64,000 bases of DNA from Pseudomonas sp. Os17 (GCF_001547895.1 NZ_AP014627.1:6636001-6700000); one strand, 5' to 3'; positions 19,640-30,278 are shown, counted from the stretch's first letter. Numbers and translations: made by a program. The notes: generated by a model not told the origin, from the sequence alone.

Positions 19640-21046
19640 ATGACCATGCAGCATCCAGCACGCACCGAACTCTGGGCCATCCTGCGGCTGGCGGGGCCGT
19701 TGATCGCCTCGCAACTGGCGCACATGCTGATGGTCCTCACCGACACCCTGATGATGGCCCGCATCAGCCCGCAAGCCTTGGCCGGCGGCGGCCTGGGCGC
19801 CGCCAGCTATTCCTTTGTCTCGATTTTCTGCATCGGCGTGATTGCCGCGGTAGGCACCCTGGTGGCGATTCGTCAGGGCGCCGGAGACATCGAGGGCGCC
19901 GCGCGCCTGACCCAGGCGGGACTGTGGCTGGCCTGGATCATGGCCCTGGTCGCCGGCCTGCTGCTGTGGAACCTCAAACCGCTGTTGTTGCTGTTCGGCC
20001 AGACCCCGAGCAACGTCCAGGCCGCCGGCCAGTTCCTGCTGATCCTGCCATTTGCCCTGCCCGGCTACCTGAGTTTCATGGCCCTGCGCGGCTTCACCAG
20101 CGCCATTGGCCGGGCAACCCCGGTGATGGTCATCAGCCTGGCGGGGACGGTGGCCAACTTCCTGCTCAACTATGCGTTGATCACCGGCATGTTCGGCCTG
20201 CCGAAACTGGGCTTGGTGGGGATCGGCCTGGTGACTGCCATCGTCGCCAACTGCATGGCCCTGGCCCTGGCCTGGCACATCAAGTGCCATCCGGCCTACG
20301 CCGCCTACCCGCTGCGCCGGGGCCTGGCCCGCTTGAATACCCGGTACCTGCGGGAGCTGTGGCGCCTGGGCCTGCCCATTGGCGGCACCTATGCCGTGGA
20401 AGTCGGGTTGTTCGCCTTTGCTGCGCTGTGCATGGGCACCATGGGCAGCACCCAGTTGGCGGCGCACCAGATCGCCCTGCAGATCGTGTCAGTGGCGTTC
20501 ATGGTGCCGGCGGGTATCTCCTACGCCATCACCATGCGCATCGGCCAGCATTACGGCGCCGGGCAACTGCCCGATGCGCGGCTGGCCGGGCGGGTGGGCA
20601 TCGCCTTCGGCGCGGTGGCGATGCTCGGGTTCGCCATGGTCTTCTGGCTGCTGCCCAACCAACTGATCGGGCTGTTCCTCGACCACAACGACCCGGCGTT
20701 CGCCGAGGTGATCCGACTGGCGGTGAGTCTGCTGGCGGTGGCGGCCTGGTTCGAGCTGTTCGATGGCACCCAGACCATTGCCATGGGCGCGATTCGCGGC
20801 CTAAAGGACGCCAAGACCACCTTCCTGGTGGGGCTGGGCTGCTACTGGCTGATCGGCGCGCCCGCGGCCTGGCTGATGGCCTTTACCCTGGGCTGGGGAC
20901 CGACCGGTGTCTGGTGGGGACTGGCCCTGGGCCTGGCCTGTGCGGCCATCAGCCTGACCCTGGCGTTCGAATGGCGGATGCACCGCATGATCAAGCGCGA
21001 GCCCCGCGTCACGACCGCGAGCCTGCCGGCCGGCGCGGCGGAGTGA
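19640..21046 (+). CDS. MATE family multidrug efflux transporter (NorM-like)
   Basis: A 468-residue inner-membrane exporter with 12 predicted spans in two homologous halves, of the NorM branch (LAGPLIASQLAHMLMVLTDTLM near the N-terminus; second half begins at LPIGGTYAVEVGLF). NorM proteins exchange Na+ or H+ for cationic drugs. The ATG at 19640 opens the first helix; another ATG lies 6 nt downstream. It is divergent from the LysR gene and convergent with the GGDEF/EAL gene, as in P. aeruginosa. Confidence 0.9.
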   Translation: MTMQHPARTELWAILRLAGPLIASQLAHMLMVLTDTLMMARISPQALAGGGLGAASYSFVSIFCIGVIAAVGTLVAIRQGAGDIEGAARLTQAGLWLAWIMALVAGLLLWNLKPLLLLFGQTPSNVQAAGQFLLILPFALPGYLSFMALRGFTSAIGRATPVMVISLAGTVANFLLNYALITGMFGLPKLGLVGIGLVTAIVANCMALALAWHIKCHPAYAAYPLRRGLARLNTRYLRELWRLGLPIGGTYAVEVGLFAFAALCMGTMGSTQLAAHQIALQIVSVAFMVPAGISYAITMRIGQHYGAGQLPDARLAGRVGIAFGAVAMLGFAMVFWLLPNQLIGLFLDHNDPAFAEVIRLAVSLLAVAAWFELFDGTQTIAMGAIRGLKDAKTTFLVGLGCYWLIGAPAAWLMAFTLGWGPTGVWWGLALGLACAAISLTLAFEWRMHRMIKREPRVTTASLPAGAAE

Positions 21047-21087
21047 CAGGCGCCGCGCACCGCCGGCCATGGCGGTGAAGCGGCGCC

Positions 21088-22761
21088 TCAGGCCCTGCCG
21101 TCCTGCAACGACTGCTGGCTGCTGCCGAAGGTCAGGTAATCCATCAGTTGCGCCAGGGGCAACGGCTTGCTGATCAGGTAGCCCTGGACCTGATCGCAGC
21201 CAAAGCCCCGCAGCAGCGCCAGTTGCTCTGCGGTTTCCACCCCTTCGGCCACCACATCCAGGTTGAGGTTGTGGGCCAGGTTGATCATGGCGTGTACCAG
21301 CTTGCGGTTCTCCTCCCGCTGCTCCATGCCGCCGACAAAGCTCCGGTCGACCTTGAGCAGGGTGATCGGCAGGCTGTTGAGGTGGACGAAGGAGGAAAAC
21401 CCGGTGCCGAAGTCGTCCAGGGAAAAACGCACCCCCAGGCGCCCGAGGGCATCCATGGTCTGCTTCACCAGATCGCTGCGGCGCATCACTGCGGTTTCCG
21501 TCAGTTCGAACTCCAGCCACTGCGCCTCGACGCCGCGTTCGGCAATCAGCCGGCTCAGGGTCGACAGCAACTGACTGTCCTGGAACTGGCGGAACGACAG
21601 GTTGACCGCCATGTGCAGCGGCGGCAGCCCGCGCTCGCGCAGGGCCTGCATGTCGCGCAGGGCCCGGGAAATCACCCAGTAGCCCAGGGGCACGATCAGC
21701 CCGCTCTGCTCGGCCAGCGGCACGAACTCGCTGGGGGGCAGCAAGCCGCGCTCGCCGTGGCGCCAGCGCACCAGGGCTTCGAGGCCGACGATCTTGCCAT
21801 CGTGCAGGTTCAACCGGGGCTGGTAGTGCAGCTCCAGCTCGTCACGGCGCAGGGCCCGGCGCAGTTCGCTTTCCAGGTCGGCGAGGCTGCGGGCATTGCG
21901 GTTGATCCGCTCGTTGAAGATGTGAAAGGTGCAGCCCTGGGTGCTCTTGGCCTGCTGCATGGCGATGTGCGCATGCCACATCAGCGGGTCGGCGCCGGCA
22001 TTGGCCCGGGCATGGGCAATCCCCAGGCTGCAGCCGATCAACAGGCTTTCACCGTCGACCCAGTAGGGTTCGGCCATGGCTTCGGTGATGCGCTCGGCCA
22101 TCCACTCGGCACGCTGGGGAGCGCGGCGGGTGTCGATGAGCAAGGCGAATTCGTCGCTGCCCAGACGGGCCAGTTGATCACCGGCCTCCAATTGGCTCTT
22201 GAGCCGCGACACCACCTGCAGGATCAGGCGGTCACCGGCCTGATGACCGAGGGCATCGTTGGCGTGGCGAAAGTTGTCCAGGTCCAGATGCCCCAGGGCC
22301 AGGCCGCGACCGTCGTTTTCCGCCAGGCGCGCGGCCAGCAGGGTCTGGAAGCCCTGGCGGTTGGCGATGCCGGTCAGGGGGTCCTGCTCGGCCAGGCGCT
22401 GCAGCGTGGTTTCCAGCACGCCGCGTTCGCGCACATGGCGCAGGCAGCGGCGCAAGGCATCGGTGCTCAGGCAGGAACCCACCAACCAATCGCTGACGCC
22501 CACCGGGGCCACTTCGGGCTCCTGGTCCAGCAACAGAATGGTCGGCAGGCTGCAACGCCCGGGGCCGGGCTGCAGTTGGGCAATGGTCAACAAGACCGCA
22601 TTGCGGTCGTCTTCAAACAAACGGCTGACCGACTCCCAGCTGGGAGCGCTGATCAATACCACCGAGTCTCCCAACGGAGCGACACACTCGCGCAACAACG
22701 CTGTCCACACAGGCTCTTCGGCCAGTAGCAGCAAACGCAAGGGTTCGACAGGCTTAGACAA
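21088..22761 (-). CDS. GGDEF/EAL c-di-GMP phosphodiesterase (ProE-like)
   Basis: A 557-residue protein. An N-terminal receiver-like region (1-120) lacks an obvious phospho-acceptor set. The GGDEF domain has a degenerate signature, GSDEF (about 201-205). The EAL domain retains all key residues: EALVRW (about 327), VNLS, ELTE, DDFGTG, LLKVDRSF, EGVE and QGY. It is therefore probably an active phosphodiesterase with a regulatory GGDEF. Position next to rep matches P. aeruginosa PA5295 (ProE), reported to lower exopolysaccharide. Confidence 0.9.
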   Translation of the reverse strand: MSKPVEPLRLLLLAEEPVWTALLRECVAPLGDSVVLISAPSWESVSRLFEDDRNAVLLTIAQLQPGPGRCSLPTILLLDQEPEVAPVGVSDWLVGSCLSTDALRRCLRHVRERGVLETTLQRLAEQDPLTGIANRQGFQTLLAARLAENDGRGLALGHLDLDNFRHANDALGHQAGDRLILQVVSRLKSQLEAGDQLARLGSDEFALLIDTRRAPQRAEWMAERITEAMAEPYWVDGESLLIGCSLGIAHARANAGADPLMWHAHIAMQQAKSTQGCTFHIFNERINRNARSLADLESELRRALRRDELELHYQPRLNLHDGKIVGLEALVRWRHGERGLLPPSEFVPLAEQSGLIVPLGYWVISRALRDMQALRERGLPPLHMAVNLSFRQFQDSQLLSTLSRLIAERGVEAQWLEFELTETAVMRRSDLVKQTMDALGRLGVRFSLDDFGTGFSSFVHLNSLPITLLKVDRSFVGGMEQREENRKLVHAMINLAHNLNLDVVAEGVETAEQLALLRGFGCDQVQGYLISKPLPLAQLMDYLTFGSSQQSLQDGRA

Positions 22762-22983
22762 GCTAGCTCCCTAGACTCTGCAAAATAAGTTGGCGGCGGG
22801 CATTATGGCGCGCGAATAAACAATAACAAATGGTATTGATTATCATGCGCAATTTCTTGTACCGCTCTAACTCGAACATTAGGCGCATATTCAGCGAGCA
22901 TCCTGAGGGAAAGTATCAAAACCGGCAAATTTAGATCGCGTTGTGCGTCACAAGTCGGAGACAGCAGCAGAATCCGTCCAGCC

Positions 22984-22992
22984 TGTTAAAAT
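22984..22992 (+). promoter_or_regulatory. Extended -10 element before rep
   Basis: TGTTAAAAT resembles an extended -10 hexamer (TGnTATAAT) 37 bp before the rep start codon. No convincing -35 is present, as common with extended -10 promoters. Confidence 0.4.
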
Positions 22993-23028
22993 GCCCGCCC
23001 TTTTCGCAACCGATCTCCTTTTACTGTC

Positions 23029-25038
23029 ATGTCCCGACTCAATCCCCGGCAGCAAGAAGCCGTGAACTATGTCGGCGGCCCTCTTTTGGTGCTCGCCGGT
23101 GCAGGCTCCGGCAAGACCAGCGTGATCACCCGCAAGATCGCGCACCTGATCCAGAACTGTGGTATCCGCGCCCAGTACATTGTCGCCATGACCTTTACCA
23201 ACAAGGCCGCGCGAGAAATGAAGGAACGGGTCGGCACCCTGCTGCGCGCCGGCGAAGGCCGCGGCCTCACGGTGTCGACCTTCCACAACCTGGGCCTGAA
23301 CATCATCCGCAAGGAGCATGCGCGGCTGGGCTACAAGCCGGGCTTCTCGATCTTCGACGAAACCGACGTCAAGGCCCTGATGACCGACATCATGCAGAAG
23401 GAGTACTCCGGGGACGACGGCGTCGACGAGATCAAGAACATGATCGGCGCGTGGAAGAACGACCTGATCCTGCCGGCCCAAGCCCTGGAGAATGCCCGCA
23501 ACCCCAAGGAACAGACCGCAGCCATCGTCTACACCCACTACCAGCGCACGCTCAAGGCGTTCAACGCGGTGGACTTCGACGACCTGATCCTGCTGCCGGT
23601 GAAGCTGTTCGAAGAACACGCCGACATCCTGGAGAAATGGCAGAACAAGGTGCGCTACCTGCTGGTGGACGAATACCAGGACACCAACGCCAGCCAGTAC
23701 CTGCTGGTGAAAATGCTCATCGGCAAGCGCAACCAGTTCACCGTGGTGGGCGACGACGACCAGTCGATCTACGCCTGGCGCGGCGCGCGGCCGGAAAACC
23801 TGATGCTGCTCAAGGACGACTACCCGTCGCTGAAGGTGGTGATGCTGGAGCAGAACTACCGCTCCACCAGCCGCATCCTGCGCTGCGCCAACGTGCTGAT
23901 CTCCAACAACCCCCACGAGTTCGAAAAGCAGCTGTGGAGCGAGATGGGCCACGGCGACGAGATCCGCGTGATCCGCTGCCGCAACGAAGACGCCGAGGCC
24001 GAGCGAGTGGCCATGGAGATCCTCAGCCTGCACCTGCGCACCGACCGGCCCTACAGCGATTTCGCCATCCTTTACCGGGGCAACTACCAGGCCAAGCTGA
24101 TCGAACTCAAGCTGCAGCACCATCAGGTGCCCTATCGCCTGTCCGGCGGCAACAGCTTCTTCGGACGCCAGGAAGTCAAGGACCTGATGGCCTACTTCCG
24201 CCTGATCGTGAACCCGGACGATGACAACGCCTTCCTGCGGGTGATCAACGTGCCGCGCCGGGAAATCGGCTCCACGACCCTGGAAAAACTCGGCAACTAC
24301 GCCACCGAACGCAAGATCTCGATGTACGCCGCCACCGACGAGATCGGCCTGGGCGAACACCTGGACAGCCGCTTTACCGATCGCCTGGCGCGCTTCAAGC
24401 GCTTCATGGACCGGGTCCGTGAACAATGCGCTGGCGAAGACCCGATCTCCGCCCTGCGCAGCATGGTCATGGACATCGACTACGAGAACTGGCTGCGCAC
24501 CAACAGCTCCAGCGACAAGGCCGCGGACTACCGGATGGGCAACGTCTGGTTCCTGATCGAGGCCTTGAAGAACACCCTGGAAAAAGACGAAGACGGCGAA
24601 ATGACCGTCGAGGACGCCATCGGCAAGCTGGTCCTGCGGGACATGCTGGAACGCCAGCAGGAAGAGGAAGAAGGCGCCGAGGGTGTTCAGATGATGACCT
24701 TGCATGCCTCCAAGGGCCTGGAGTTTCCCTACGTGTTCATCATGGGCATGGAAGAGGAAATCCTTCCCCACCGCTCCAGCATCGAAGCCGACACCATCGA
24801 GGAAGAACGCCGCCTGGCCTACGTGGGCATCACCCGCGCCCGCCAGACCCTGGCCTTCACCTTTGCCGCCAAGCGCAAGCAATACGGTGAAATCATCGAC
24901 TGCGCGCCCAGCCGCTTCCTCGATGAACTGCCCCCGGACGATCTCGCCTGGGAAGGTAACGACGACACGCCGACCGAAGTCAAAGCCGTTCGCGGCAATA
25001 GCGCTTTGGCGGATATACGCGCGATGTTAAAGCGCTAA
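23029..25038 (+). CDS. rep: ATP-dependent DNA helicase Rep
   Basis: A 3'-5' superfamily 1A helicase that clears proteins ahead of the replisome. It has 669 residues, typical of Rep. Motif I is GAGSGKT (about 24-30), Ia is MTFTNKAA, II is DEYQDTN (about 214), III is VVGDDDQSIYAWRGA, IV is LEQNYRS, V is TLHASKGLEF and VI is YVGITRA. It opens with RLNPRQQEAV, usual for Rep and UvrD. Confidence 0.96.
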   Translation: MSRLNPRQQEAVNYVGGPLLVLAGAGSGKTSVITRKIAHLIQNCGIRAQYIVAMTFTNKAAREMKERVGTLLRAGEGRGLTVSTFHNLGLNIIRKEHARLGYKPGFSIFDETDVKALMTDIMQKEYSGDDGVDEIKNMIGAWKNDLILPAQALENARNPKEQTAAIVYTHYQRTLKAFNAVDFDDLILLPVKLFEEHADILEKWQNKVRYLLVDEYQDTNASQYLLVKMLIGKRNQFTVVGDDDQSIYAWRGARPENLMLLKDDYPSLKVVMLEQNYRSTSRILRCANVLISNNPHEFEKQLWSEMGHGDEIRVIRCRNEDAEAERVAMEILSLHLRTDRPYSDFAILYRGNYQAKLIELKLQHHQVPYRLSGGNSFFGRQEVKDLMAYFRLIVNPDDDNAFLRVINVPRREIGSTTLEKLGNYATERKISMYAATDEIGLGEHLDSRFTDRLARFKRFMDRVREQCAGEDPISALRSMVMDIDYENWLRTNSSSDKAADYRMGNVWFLIEALKNTLEKDEDGEMTVEDAIGKLVLRDMLERQQEEEEGAEGVQMMTLHASKGLEFPYVFIMGMEEEILPHRSSIEADTIEEERRLAYVGITRARQTLAFTFAAKRKQYGEIIDCAPSRFLDELPPDDLAWEGNDDTPTEVKAVRGNSALADIRAMLKR

Positions 25039-25084
25039 AATCGACTATTTTTAACTGACCTTTGGCGCAATTGGCGCTATTTGA

Positions 25085-25666
<582 letters not shown>

Positions 25667-25700
25667 ACTCGCCCGCCAGCCTTGCGTAGAGGCTGGCTTG

Positions 25701-25770
25701 TGTAGGAACTGGCTTGCCAGCGAAGACGCCCTTGAGAGCAATGCAAGACTTAAGGCAAGCCGGCTCCTAC
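25701..25770. repeat. REP pair in inverted orientation (BIME-like), copies 2 and 3
   Basis: A minus-oriented copy (25701-25725, TGTAGGAACTGGCTTGCCAG) and a plus-oriented copy (25753-25770, GGCAAGCCGGCTCCTAC) flank a 27-bp spacer. The last copy overlaps the stop codon of the following minus-strand gene. Confidence 0.8.
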
Positions 25771-27698
25771 GACAGCGTTGGCGAAGTGGCCTGCAGACCG
25801 GCCAGCAGGAAGCGCTGATACAGCTCCTCGCGCAGCCCATCGGGCTGCTCCAGCCCCATGCGCTCAAGGTGCGCCGCAAAGGCCTCAGGCTCCGGCGCAT
25901 CGAGTGCCGCCTTGCCCAGTTCGAGGATCTCGCTGAGCTTGAACTTGCTCTTGAGCCAGTTCAGCGCCCGCAGCAGATCACGCTCCTCGTCGCTGAAATC
26001 GCTGCCCAACGGATACTCCGGAAACAGGTGGCGATGACGCGCCTGAATCCTCTGCAGACGCTGTGGGCTGTTGTCGGTAAAACGCGGATCCAGACGAAAA
26101 TCCTTCGGCAGCTTTCCGGCTTTCTGCGCCTGCTCCAGCAACCCAGGCTGAAAGCGTGAATCGCTGATATTGAGCAGCGCCTCGATCACCTTCGCATCCG
26201 TCTTGCCTCGCAGGTCGGCGATGCCGTACTCGGTGATCACGATGTCCCGCAGATGACGGGGGATGGTGCAATGGCCGTACTCCCAGACGATGTTTGAGCT
26301 CACCTCCCCCGCCGACTCGCGCCAGCTGCGCAGAATCAGCACCGAGCGAGCATCCGCCAGGGCATGGCCCTGGGCAACGAAGTTGTACTGCCCACCCACG
26401 CCACTGAGCACCTTCCCGCCCTGCAACTGATCGGACACGGCGGCGCCCATCAGGGTCATGGTGAAGGCACTGTTGATAAACCGCGCATCCCGGCGTTGCA
26501 GGCGCTTGAGCTCTTCATGGCCATACAGCTCGTTGATGAAGCTGATGGCGGTCATGTTGAACTCCGCCAGCTTGGACTTGGGCAGCTCCCGCAGACGCTG
26601 ATAGAAACTGCGCGGCCCGAGGAAGAATCCGCCGTGGATCGACACCCCGCCAGGCGCGGCCGTCGGATCCAGAGTGCCGGCGTTGGCTTGCCGTTGCAGC
26701 TCCAGCGTCGGGTAGACCTTGCGCCGCACAACCCCGGCATCCGCCAGGGCCAGCAGGCCGTTGACGAACATTTCGCTGCAACCATAGAGCCCCTGGGCAA
26801 AGGGCTGGACGCCGCCTTCGCGGTCGATCAGCGCCTGCCAATGGTCCACCTGCAGATCCGCCAGCAGGGCGCGATACCCTTGGTTGTCGGCCTGCCGCGC
26901 CAGCAAGGCTGCGGTCAGCGCATCACCCATGGAGCCAATGCCGATCTGCAAGGTGCCACCGTCGCGCACCAGGGTGCTGGCATGCAGACCGATGCAATGA
27001 TCCTGAATGCCCACCGGCATGTTGGGCGTGGAGAACAGGGTGCTGCGTTCTTCGTCATCGATCAGCAGGTCGAGGTCCGCGGCGTCGATTTCGCAGTCCC
27101 CCGGCATGTAAGGCAGGTCGCTGTGGACCTGGCCGAGGATCAGGATGGTTTCCCCCGCCGCACGGCGCTTGGCAATCATCGGCAGCAAGTCGAGGGTGAT
27201 GTCCGGGTTGCAGCTCAGGCTCAGGCGTTCGGGGTGGTGCGGATCACGGGCCAGCAGTTGCGCCACCAGGTTCAGGCCGGCGGCATTGATGTCGCGGGCG
27301 GCGTGGCTGTAGTTGCTGCTGACATAGTCCTGCTGCGCCGAGTCGCTGTGCAAAAGGCTGCCGGGCTGCATGAAGAACTGCTGGACACGGGTATTCGGCG
27401 GCAGGCGGTCGCGATGCAGATCGGCGAGGAAGTCCAGTTCCGGGTAATCGCCGAACACCCGCTCGACAAAAGGCTCGAGAAAGCGCTTCTGCAAACCGTC
27501 GCCCAGGGACGGCCGACCCAGGCTCAGGGCGGTGTAGATCGTCAGTTGGCGTTCCGGCAACTGGGCAATGCGCCGGTACAGGGCGTTGGCGAAACGATTG
27601 GGTTTGCCCAGGCCCAGGGGCATGCCCAGGTGAATGTGTTGCGGCAAACGGGAAAGCACTTCATCCACCGCATGCTCGATAGAACAGGATTGCAGCAT
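25767..27698 (-). CDS. Acetyl-CoA hydrolase/transferase family protein
   Basis: A 643-residue protein of the acetyl-CoA hydrolase/CoA-transferase family, longer than the usual 430-500. The N-terminal half is divergent. The C-terminal AcH domain is clear: GGFFLGPRSFYQRLR, GGQYNFVAQGHAL and VITEYGIADLRGKTD. About 90 residues beyond the domain form a charged tail. The CoA substrate is unknown. I chose the ATG at 27698 (MLQSCSIEHAVDEV), since the upstream codons lie in the spacer. The TAG stop is inside a REP element. Confidence 0.83.
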   Translation of the reverse strand: MLQSCSIEHAVDEVLSRLPQHIHLGMPLGLGKPNRFANALYRRIAQLPERQLTIYTALSLGRPSLGDGLQKRFLEPFVERVFGDYPELDFLADLHRDRLPPNTRVQQFFMQPGSLLHSDSAQQDYVSSNYSHAARDINAAGLNLVAQLLARDPHHPERLSLSCNPDITLDLLPMIAKRRAAGETILILGQVHSDLPYMPGDCEIDAADLDLLIDDEERSTLFSTPNMPVGIQDHCIGLHASTLVRDGGTLQIGIGSMGDALTAALLARQADNQGYRALLADLQVDHWQALIDREGGVQPFAQGLYGCSEMFVNGLLALADAGVVRRKVYPTLELQRQANAGTLDPTAAPGGVSIHGGFFLGPRSFYQRLRELPKSKLAEFNMTAISFINELYGHEELKRLQRRDARFINSAFTMTLMGAAVSDQLQGGKVLSGVGGQYNFVAQGHALADARSVLILRSWRESAGEVSSNIVWEYGHCTIPRHLRDIVITEYGIADLRGKTDAKVIEALLNISDSRFQPGLLEQAQKAGKLPKDFRLDPRFTDNSPQRLQRIQARHRHLFPEYPLGSDFSDEERDLLRALNWLKSKFKLSEILELGKAALDAPEPEAFAAHLERMGLEQPDGLREELYQRFLLAGLQATSPTLS

Positions 27699-27792
27699 CT
27701 GACCCTCCAGGGACCGTCCATGTATTGAGGTTGGACCGAGCTTGCCGGGAGTTTGCTGCGTTGAACAGTGCGCCGGGCGAATTGCGCCCACA

Positions 27793-27818
27793 AAAAAGCC
27801 GCTCGTAAGCGGCTTTTT
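27793..27818 (-). terminator. Terminator of cycB
   Basis: A perfect 11-bp stem (AAAAAGCCGCT/AGCGGCTTTTT) with a CGTA tetraloop, 17 nt beyond the cycB stop. Confidence 0.88.
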
Positions 27819-27834
27819 CGCTGCAGATGGCGGC

Positions 27835-28251
27835 TTATTTCAAACCGGACATCTTCTGGATTGCGCCTTTGAGCTCGTCATCGGAGCAATCGGCGCAAGT
27901 GCCTTTAGGCGGCATGGCGTTGATACCGGTGATGGCCTTGGCCAGGATGCCGTCGAGGCCGCCCTGGTGATCGGCGCGCTCTTTCCAGGCCGCGGTGTCA
28001 CCGATTTTCGGTGCGCCCAACAGGCCAGTGCCATGGCAAGCATTGCAGTGCTTGGCAATCACGTCATCCGGGGACTTCGCGCCACCACCGCCGCCCGCAG
28101 AGGCGGCCACTTCCATACCCTTGCATTCCTGCCCCTGGACGCAGACCTGGCCGACAGGCTCAAGACGCTTGGCAATGTCGTCATTAGTCGCAGCTTGAGC
28201 GCTGACTGCCCAAAGGGCCAATACGGTTGCTGGTGCGGCCAGCATTTTCAT
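27835..28251 (-). CDS. cycB: Cytochrome c5 CycB
   Basis: A periplasmic class I c-type cytochrome of 138 residues, with a signal peptide ending VSAQA. The heme motif is CNACH (residues about 70-74), and a distal methionine lies in NAMPPKG. Two extra C-terminal cysteines (TCADCSDDEL) are typical of cytochrome c5. A glycine run precedes the heme domain. An upstream GTG at 28263 in frame could add four residues; the ATG was preferred. Confidence 0.92.
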   Translation of the reverse strand: MKMLAAPATVLALWAVSAQAATNDDIAKRLEPVGQVCVQGQECKGMEVAASAGGGGGAKSPDDVIAKHCNACHGTGLLGAPKIGDTAAWKERADHQGGLDGILAKAITGINAMPPKGTCADCSDDELKGAIQKMSGLK

Positions 28252-28432
28252 AATTAGGTTCACGCGTACACCCTCAATGGTGGCTAGTCACGCCTGCGGC
28301 CACGGTTTCGCAGGCGGGCGAAAGTATAACGGTTAGCCCGCCACACTGAAACAACCCCAAAGTCGAAGGGGTCTTATTCGCGGCAAAATGTCGCTGGGGC
28401 TTCATGGCAAGCCTTGCAGGACGCCTCTTGAG

Positions 28433-28981
28433 CTAGAAGTTCGCCGGAGTGGCTGCGCTGATTAGTCGCGCCGGAACATCGAACGGATTGCGGAAACGAT
28501 GTGGCTTCGTACTCTCAAAGTAGTAGCTGTCACCGGCTTCGAGGACAAAAGTTTCCAGCCCTACCACCAGCTCCAGGCGACCTTCGAGAAGAATTCCGGT
28601 TTCCTCGCCGTCGTGGGTGAGCATCTCTTCGCCGGTGTCGGCACCTGGCGGATAGATTTCATTGAGGAAGGCGATGGCACGGCTCGGATGAGCCCGGCCC
28701 ACCAGCTTCATGGTGACCGCGCCATCGGAGATGTCGATCAGTTCATGAGCCTTGTAGACGATCTGAGAAGGCGTTTCCTGGAGGACTTCCTCGGAAAAGA
28801 ACTCGACCATGGACATGGGAATGCCACCCAGCACCTTTCGCAGCGAGCTGATCGAAGGACTGACGCTGTTCTTTTCGATCATTGAAATGGTGCTGTTGGT
28901 GACGCCCGCACGCTTGGCGAGCTCACGCTGGGAAAGACCTTTCAGTTTACGGATGGATTGCAGTCGTTCACCGACGTCCAA
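28433..28981 (-). CDS. pauR: Polyamine catabolism repressor PauR (XRE-cupin)
   Basis: A 182-residue two-domain regulator with an N-terminal XRE HTH (about 6-60: LKGLSQRELAKRAGVTNSTIS) and a C-terminal cupin (about 105-180: HDGEETGILLEGRLEL, then AGDSYYFESTKPHRF). P. aeruginosa PauR represses the gamma-glutamyl-putrescine/cadaverine pathway (pauA, pauB, kauB) and is released by polyamines. Its place between cycB and dadX is the same as in P. aeruginosa. Target genes kauB and a PauB-like oxidase lie within 13 kb. Confidence 0.9.
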   Translation of the reverse strand: MDVGERLQSIRKLKGLSQRELAKRAGVTNSTISMIEKNSVSPSISSLRKVLGGIPMSMVEFFSEEVLQETPSQIVYKAHELIDISDGAVTMKLVGRAHPSRAIAFLNEIYPPGADTGEEMLTHDGEETGILLEGRLELVVGLETFVLEAGDSYYFESTKPHRFRNPFDVPARLISAATPANF

Positions 28982-29113
28982 TGCGGCAGCCTCCTAGGCG
29001 GGAATCAGGCGTTGTTGTAATTGAGCGTTATCATGGCGACAGCGTTCAGTATTTACAACACTTGGTCCCGATTCCCCCAAAGGCAGGCGACTTTCGGTAC
29101 AGGCCGCGTAATC

Positions 29114-30187
29114 TCAGCCTTCGCAGTACACCAGGGGCACCCGGCGCAGGTTGCAGAACAGCTGATAAGGAATGGTCCCGGCGGCCAGTGCGACCTCGCT
29201 GGCAAGGATGTTCTTGCCCCACAACTCCACCCTGGAACCCAACCCGGCCTGCGGCACATCCGTCAGGTCGATACACAGCATGTCCATGGAGACGCGCCCC
29301 AGCAGGCGGCTGCGCTGGCCTTCCACCAGCACCGGCGTGCCGGTCGGCGCATGGCGCGGATAGCCGTCGGCGTACCCCATGGCGACCACGCCGACGCGCA
29401 TCGGCTTGTCGGTGACGAACTTGGCGCCGTAGCCCACTGGCTCGCCGGCGGGCAGTTCACGCACGCAGATCACTTTGGATTCCAGGGTCATGACCGGCTG
29501 CAGCCGCTCGGCCACGGAGTTGTTTTCTTCGAACGGCGTAGAGCCATAAAGCATGATGCCGGGACGCACCCAGTCACTGGGCACGCTCGGCCAGCCCATG
29601 ACCGCCGGCGAGTTGCGCAAGCTGATTTCAGCCCCCAGCCCCTGACGAGCCGCCTCGAAGACCGCGACCTGCTCGCTGCTGCGCGGGCAGTCCAGCTCGT
29701 CCGCGCGGGCGAAGTGGCTCATCAGCACAATCTTCTCGACCTTGCCGCTGGCCTGCAGGCGCTGATAGGCCGCCTGATAATCCTTGGGATGCAGACCGAC
29801 CCGGTGCATGCCCGAATCCAGCTTGAGCCAGACCGTCAGCGGCTTGGCCACGGCTGTCTGCTCGATCGCTTCCAGCTGCCACAGGGAATGCACCACGCAC
29901 CAGAAATCATGCTCGACGATCAGCGCCAGCTCGCAGGGTTCAAAGAAACCTTCCAGCAGCAGGATCGGCGCACGAATACCGGCGGCGCGCAGTTCCAGGG
30001 CTTCTTCGATGCAGGCCACGGCAAAGCCGTCGGCCTCGGCCTCCAGCGCCTGGGCGCAACGCACCGCGCCATGACCGTAGGCATCGGCCTTGATCACCGC
30101 AAGGGCGCGGACACCCGAGACTTCACGGGCCAGTTGGTAGTTGTGACGCAGGGCTTGGAGATCGATCAGGGCACGGGCAGGACGCAT
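29114..30187 (-). CDS. dadX: Catabolic alanine racemase DadX
   Basis: PLP enzyme converting L-alanine to D-alanine for DadA, and a back-up source for the cell wall. It has 357 residues. Lys33 in [11 protein letters not shown] is the PLP lysine, and the catalytic tyrosine lies in PVGYGAKF. It is in the same direction as ridA and dadA, about 90 nt from ridA, with a terminator-like hairpin in between. Confidence 0.95.
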   Translation of the reverse strand: MRPARALIDLQALRHNYQLAREVSGVRALAVIKADAYGHGAVRCAQALEAEADGFAVACIEEALELRAAGIRAPILLLEGFFEPCELALIVEHDFWCVVHSLWQLEAIEQTAVAKPLTVWLKLDSGMHRVGLHPKDYQAAYQRLQASGKVEKIVLMSHFARADELDCPRSSEQVAVFEAARQGLGAEISLRNSPAVMGWPSVPSDWVRPGIMLYGSTPFEENNSVAERLQPVMTLESKVICVRELPAGEPVGYGAKFVTDKPMRVGVVAMGYADGYPRHAPTGTPVLVEGQRSRLLGRVSMDMLCIDLTDVPQAGLGSRVELWGKNILASEVALAAGTIPYQLFCNLRRVPLVYCEG

Positions 30188-30218
30188 GGCGGCAGACTTC
30201 TAGGCGGTCATGGGGAAT

Positions 30219-30255
30219 AAAAAACCGGTGCTGGATGACGGCTGGCCGCCACCGG
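30219..30255 (-). terminator. Candidate terminator/attenuator between ridA and dadX
   Basis: The minus strand has CCGGTG and CACCGG arms, an inner CGG/CCG pairing and a following TTTTTT run. It would end part of the dadA-ridA transcripts before dadX. Confidence 0.55.
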
Positions 30256-30278
30256 CACCGGGAGAGGGATCTTGTCGC

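Noticed and set aside
22825..22850. A/T-rich Fur-like box between the GGDEF/EAL gene and rep
   Set aside because: TGATTAT fits one half of a Fur 7-1-7 site, but the other half (ATGCGCA) does not, and no iron gene is nearby.
22948..24882. A 644-residue open frame antisense to rep
   Set aside because: It is a codon-bias shadow of rep with no start signals or domain.
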